7,579 nt of DNA from a bacterium (lineage in GTDB: Bacteria; Auribacterota; UBA6266), in contig JALOBK010000007.1 in the NCBI GenBank assembly GCA_023228325.1, forward strand, positions 4,229 through 11,807. The letters are read 5' to 3'. The translations under genes were made by a program, and so were the position numbers. The notes beneath the pieces were generated by a model. That model ran no database searches. It was not told where the DNA came from and saw only the letters and a program-made list of their open reading frames with translations. Shown here piece by piece: positions 5,337 through 7,579 of this stretch. Each line of letters opens with the position of its first letter. Within the stretch, counting starts at the first letter, position 1.

Positions 5337-5413
5337 GCCGGTGTAGCTCAGTTGGCCAGAGTAATTGATCTGTAATCAATTTGGCGTGGGTTTAAATTCA
5401 ATCATCGGCTCCA
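5337..5413 (+). tRNA. tRNA-Thr(UGU), aberrant: C33, weak T-stem, U56
   Basis: 77 bases. Acceptor GCCGGTG/CATCGGC (one G.U), D-arm GCTC/GAGT with GG in the loop, anticodon arm ATTGA/TCAAT with loop TCTGTAA (TGT at 5371-5373, reads ACA), encoded CCA. Three features are abnormal: position 33 is C instead of the near-universal U; the T-stem GTGGG/TCAAT has one mismatch and two G.U pairs; the T-loop is TTTAAAT, with U where C56 should be. It may be a decaying tRNA, or a tRNA mimic retained for the neighbouring RNP system. Together with RNA 1 it could form one composite transcript. Confidence 0.75.
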
Positions 5414-5423
5414 AATATTTTTA

Positions 5424-5488
5424 GGGAGTAGTGGATGATGTGGTTACTTCTATTGGCAGAAAAAACACCATATCAATTATTCTCTCCC
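5424..5488 (+). ncRNA. Candidate Y-like RNA 2
   Basis: Basal helix GGGAG (5424-5428)/CTCCC (5484-5488), a large internal loop, then GATGTGGT (5437-5444)/ACCATATC (5467-5474), 8 bp with one G.U, capped by TTCT/AGAA (5448-5451/5458-5461) around a six-base loop. The bases after the basal helix, GAG-T-AGTG-G-AT (5426-5436), recur in RNA 4 at the same structural place, and both have TT-x-TTCTCTC on the 3' side. It begins 10 bases after the tRNA-Thr CCA. No ORF or RBS is present. Confidence 0.55.
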
Positions 5489-5498
5489 AACAATTCAT

Positions 5499-5566
5499 GC
5501 CGATTGCTGTAGGTTTTGAATAGTCCTATGAATTATCAAAACATAAACTACAGTCTATCGGCTCCA
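5499..5566 (+). ncRNA. CCA-ended hairpin RNA 3 with a tRNA-Thr-like acceptor end
   Basis: GCCGAT (5499-5504)/ATCGGC (5557-5562), then CTGTAG (5507-5512)/CTACAG (5548-5553), then GTTTTGA (5513-5519)/TCAAAAC (5536-5542) with a five-base ATAAA bulge. The 3' end is T-CCA. Its last ten bases (5557-5566) equal those of tRNA-Thr (5404-5413). It cannot be folded as a tRNA: there is no T-loop and no anticodon arm. It is either a tRNA-Thr copy whose body was replaced or an RNA that uses a tRNA-type 3' end for processing or protection. Confidence 0.6.
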
Positions 5567-5576
5567 GTTATTAAAT

Positions 5577-5647
5577 AGCAAGAGCAGTGTATTTGAGGGA
5601 TACATCTGGTAAAATGTAAAACCCCTTAAAGTTTTTTCTCTCTTGCT
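5577..5647 (+). ncRNA. Candidate Y-like RNA 4 or leader of the Ro60 mRNA
   Basis: Basal helix AGCAAGAG (5577-5584)/CTCTTGCT (5640-5647), 8 bp. Within it, TGTAT (5588-5592)/ATACA (5600-5604) closes the loop TTGAGGG, which can pair with CCCTTAA (5623-5629), giving a possible second H-type pseudoknot. GAG-C-AGTG-T-AT (5582-5592) matches RNA 2 at 9 of 11 bases. The 3' strand follows a T-rich run, TTTTTTCTCTC. It ends 30 bases before the Ro60 start, so it could instead be a cis element through which the protein regulates its own mRNA. Confidence 0.5.
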
Positions 5648-5677
5648 TTATCTCTCTCAAAAAAGGAGAAGTGTGAA

Positions 5678-7348
5678 ATGGGTTATCTAAACAAGAAAAA
5701 AGAAGTAAAAGAAGACAGACTCATGAAAACAACACATAAAAATTTCATGGATGGTGATTCTTTTGACATCAACAATCCTTTATTAAGATTAAAGATTGTT
5801 GCCGCATCATGTTTCTTCGGTGAACCACAATATTATAAATCCGATGAAAAATCGAAGAAGATAAAAAGACGCAAAATAATTAATAAATCCAGATTTGATT
5901 ATTTTGATGAATTAATTAAAGTATTATCTCCAATTGATAAATCAGATTTTAAGAATTTATCACCAGCAGAAACAATGGAAAGATGTATTGATGAAGCTTT
6001 AACATATAATCCAGAAGAAACTTTGAGAATTGCAAGTGAATTAAGAAATATTGATTATATTAGAGTCACTCCACAGGTCATATTAGTTATGGCAGCAAAC
6101 AGAAATGATCTTAAAGGATCTGAATTAATAAGAAAGTACGCTAAAGAAATTATTAAACGTGGAGATGAGCCAGCAACTGGATTGGCATATCAATTATCAA
6201 AATATGGAAAACCAATTCCAAATTCTCTCAAAAGAGCTTGGAGTGATTTTCTTAAATCATCTAACGAATATTCTTTAGCCAAATATAGAATGGAATCGAG
6301 AGAAGTAAAGACAATCGATGTCATCCGATTGAGTGGAGCATATAACGATAAAACAATCAAACTTCTAAACGGAACATTGAAATTAAATACTGATGACAGA
6401 GAAACTTGGGAATCTATCAGATCCTCTGGTGGATCATGGGAAAAATGTATAGATGTTATGGGGCACATGGCATTATTAAGAAATGTAAAAAATTTAATTG
6501 AAAATAACATATCACACAAATTATGGTTAGATAAATTAATTGAAACTGCACCGGAAGGAAAGCAGATGCCATTCAGATATTATGCAGCATATAGGATGGT
6601 TGAAAACATCGCATCGCCTATTATACTGGATGGCATTGAGGAATGTCTAATGTTGTCACTTCCAAATCTTCCAAAATTATCTGGAAAAAATTTAATTTTG
6701 GTGGATAATTCCGGATCAGCAGAAAATAATATCAGTATGTATGGAACAACTCAAATCAGACACATTGGGAATCTTATGGGTGTGATAACTGGCATGGTCT
6801 CCGATGAAGGAATAGTTGGAGTATTTGGAGATAGATTAACATTAAAACCTATAAGAAAAAAATCATCTGTGTTTGATCAGTTGAAGGATGTTAATAAAAT
6901 TGGTGATAGTATTGGTAGTGCAACAGAGAATGGAGTTTGGATTGCACTAAAGAATGCTATTGAGAAAAAAGAACATTGGGATAATATATTCATCTATTCT
7001 GATATGCAAGCGGGGCATGGTGGATTATATGGAATTAATCCAGATGAATATGAAGCATATCTGTGGAGAGGTACTGTAAAAAATATTCATGTTCCAAAAT
7101 TAATCAATGCATACAGAAATAAAGTGAATTCAAAAGTAAATGTGTTCTTATGTCAGATTGCTGGATATGAAGATACAATAATGCCAGAGAATTATGAAAG
7201 GACATATATTCTTGGTGGATGGAGTGATCAAATTATACGTTATGCTTCAAAAGTGAATAGCCTTTACGAACAAACTAAAAATAAAAAGAATATTAAAGTA
7301 AAATTTGTAGAATCAGAATATGAAGAGGAATGTGGTAATAATAATTAA
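5678..7348 (+). CDS. rsr: Ro60/TROVE-domain RNA-binding protein (Rsr-like)
   Basis: A 556-residue protein, normal for Ro60 orthologs (about 530-540). Family members form a HEAT-repeat ring that binds ends of misfolded RNAs in its hole and Y RNA on its outer surface; bacterial Rsr works with PNPase and other nucleases in RNA decay, rRNA maturation and stress survival. Visible here: the TROVE helical region, about 30-320, with the family hallmark Met-Ala-Leu-Leu-Arg-Asn-Val-Lys-Asn-Leu at 264-273, then a von Willebrand A domain, about 335-530, with an intact MIDAS: D343-N-S345-G-S347, T416 and D442. The start at 5678 has AAGGAG nine bases upstream. An N-terminal extension of about 16 charged residues precedes a second Met. 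It lies within tRNAs and hairpin RNAs, so its RNA partners are probably encoded next to it. It is intact, with no frameshift. Confidence 0.96.
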   Translation: MGYLNKKKEVKEDRLMKTTHKNFMDGDSFDINNPLLRLKIVAASCFFGEPQYYKSDEKSKKIKRRKIINKSRFDYFDELIKVLSPIDKSDFKNLSPAETMERCIDEALTYNPEETLRIASELRNIDYIRVTPQVILVMAANRNDLKGSELIRKYAKEIIKRGDEPATGLAYQLSKYGKPIPNSLKRAWSDFLKSSNEYSLAKYRMESREVKTIDVIRLSGAYNDKTIKLLNGTLKLNTDDRETWESIRSSGGSWEKCIDVMGHMALLRNVKNLIENNISHKLWLDKLIETAPEGKQMPFRYYAAYRMVENIASPIILDGIEECLMLSLPNLPKLSGKNLILVDNSGSAENNISMYGTTQIRHIGNLMGVITGMVSDEGIVGVFGDRLTLKPIRKKSSVFDQLKDVNKIGDSIGSATENGVWIALKNAIEKKEHWDNIFIYSDMQAGHGGLYGINPDEYEAYLWRGTVKNIHVPKLINAYRNKVNSKVNVFLCQIAGYEDTIMPENYERTYILGGWSDQIIRYASKVNSLYEQTKNKKNIKVKFVESEYEEECGNNN

Positions 7349-7355
7349 GTAAATT

Positions 7356-7440
7356 GCTGGGAGAATCCAGATGTTCTGGAATTCGGGCTAGTCACCCGAA
7401 TGGTACACGCCAACCATGGGTTTAAATCCCACTCCCAGCA
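7356..7440 (+). ncRNA. tRNA-like RNA, atypical, possible Y-associated tRNA mimic
   Basis: Begins eight bases after the Ro60 stop. Helices in tRNA order: acceptor GCTGGGAG/CTCCCAGC (8 bp, 7356-7363/7432-7439), D-like CCAG/CTGG with a five-base loop lacking GG (7367-7379), anticodon-like TTCGGG/CCCGAA (6 bp) with loop CTAGTCA (7388-7394), a short variable stem TGG/CCA (7401-7412), and T-arm TGGG/CCCA with loop TTTAAAT (7417-7431). The middle triplet would be AGU, but C follows it at position 37, and no CCA is encoded. The D-arm and anticodon loop argue against normal decoding. Bacterial YrlA RNAs carry tRNA-like domains, so a Ro60-linked mimic is plausible; a degenerate class II tRNA is the alternative. 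Confidence 0.6.
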
Positions 7441-7454
7441 TCTCAAGTAACTCA

Positions 7455-7527
7455 CTCCGCGTAGTTCAGTTGATAGAATGCTGGTTTTGGGAACCAGTGG
7501 TCGCAAGTTTGAGTCTTGCCGCGGAGA
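7455..7527 (+). tRNA. tRNA-Pro(UGG), no encoded CCA
   Basis: 73 bases. Acceptor CTCCGCG/CGCGGAG with C1-G72 and discriminator A73, both expected by bacterial ProRS. D-arm GTTC/GAAT, anticodon arm CTGGT/ACCAG with loop TTTGGGA (TGG at 7488-7490, G37 present, reads CCA), variable TGGTC, T-arm GCAAG/CTTGC with loop TTTGAGT. The D-loop has GA instead of GG and the T-loop has U56 instead of C56, a matched change that keeps the elbow pair as A-U. The next bases are TGC, so CCA must be added after transcription, unlike in the other three tRNAs. Confidence 0.9.
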
Positions 7528-7579
7528 TGCATATAAATGAAAGTCACAGTGGTGAAAAGAGATACATCAATTTGGTAAA
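7528..7579. other. Window end with no supported gene
   Basis: An ATG at 7537 opens a frame of only 13 codons before TAA at 7576. The GGAG at 7523-7526 upstream belongs to the tRNA-Pro acceptor stem. I see no terminator or further tRNA in these bases. Confidence 0.5.

Noticed and set aside
5071..5346. 91-residue + strand frame across 5071-5346
   Set aside because: It runs through tRNA-Gln and the structured RNA and has no RBS; it is a by-product of the lack of stops in RNA genes.
5113..5379. 88-residue frame on the - strand
   Set aside because: Antisense to tRNA-Gln, RNA 1 and tRNA-Thr; all convincing genes are on the + strand.
7356..7440. Selenocysteine or pyrrolysine tRNA
   Set aside because: The 8-bp acceptor suggested tRNA-Sec, but the loop CTAGTCA does not place TCA or CTA at positions 34-36 after U33, and the D-stem is too short.
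7537..7578. 13-codon frame at the window end
   Set aside because: Too short; the apparent RBS is part of the tRNA-Pro acceptor stem.
1..7579. CRISPR array, insertion sequence or transposase
   Set aside because: No regularly spaced direct repeats, no transposase-like protein and no terminal inverted repeats with target duplication were seen.

Overview
The window is AT-rich, every gene is on the + strand, and genes are packed tightly, with stop/start overlaps of one base (TAATG) and strong Shine-Dalgarno sites. tRNA genes sit directly between small unknown genes. This looks like part of a large, AT-rich virus genome, most likely a tailed phage of a bacterium, although no capsid, terminase or tail gene is present to prove it. 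One Sec-type signal-peptide protein ending in Phe hints at a Gram-negative host; this is weak evidence.

Layout. Positions 1-109 hold two inverted repeats. Positions 110-2103 hold an unknown 520-residue protein ending in tandem 22-residue repeats, coupled to a 143-residue putative zinc-binding protein. Positions about 2077-2459 hold no gene but are dense in RNA helices, ending in a hairpin that buries the ribosome binding site of the next gene. Positions 2460-3095 encode a small archaeo-eukaryotic-type primase catalytic domain. It is followed by a secreted small protein (3095-3490), a Lys-rich 50-residue ORF (3501-3653), tRNA-Leu(UAG), an acidic unknown protein (3741-4322), a GC-richer unknown protein (4375-4653) with its own terminator, and an SH3-barrel/WYL_2-like protein (4767-5096).

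The most striking part is 5095-7527. A full-length Ro60/TROVE protein (5678-7348) is embedded in an RNA array: tRNA-Gln(UUG), a structured RNA that fills the gap exactly up to tRNA-Thr, an aberrant tRNA-Thr(UGU), three more hairpin RNAs (two sharing a sequence motif at the same structural position, one ending in CCA with a copy of the tRNA-Thr acceptor end), then the Ro60 gene, an atypical tRNA-like RNA and tRNA-Pro(UGG). Ro60 proteins bind Y RNAs, and bacterial Y RNAs often carry tRNA-like domains. My reading is that this is a virus-borne Ro60 ribonucleoprotein module whose Y-like RNAs are punctuated by tRNAs and could be released by tRNA processing. The Ro60 call is firm. The tRNA calls are mostly firm. 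The Y-like RNA roles are inferred from hand-folded helices and position.
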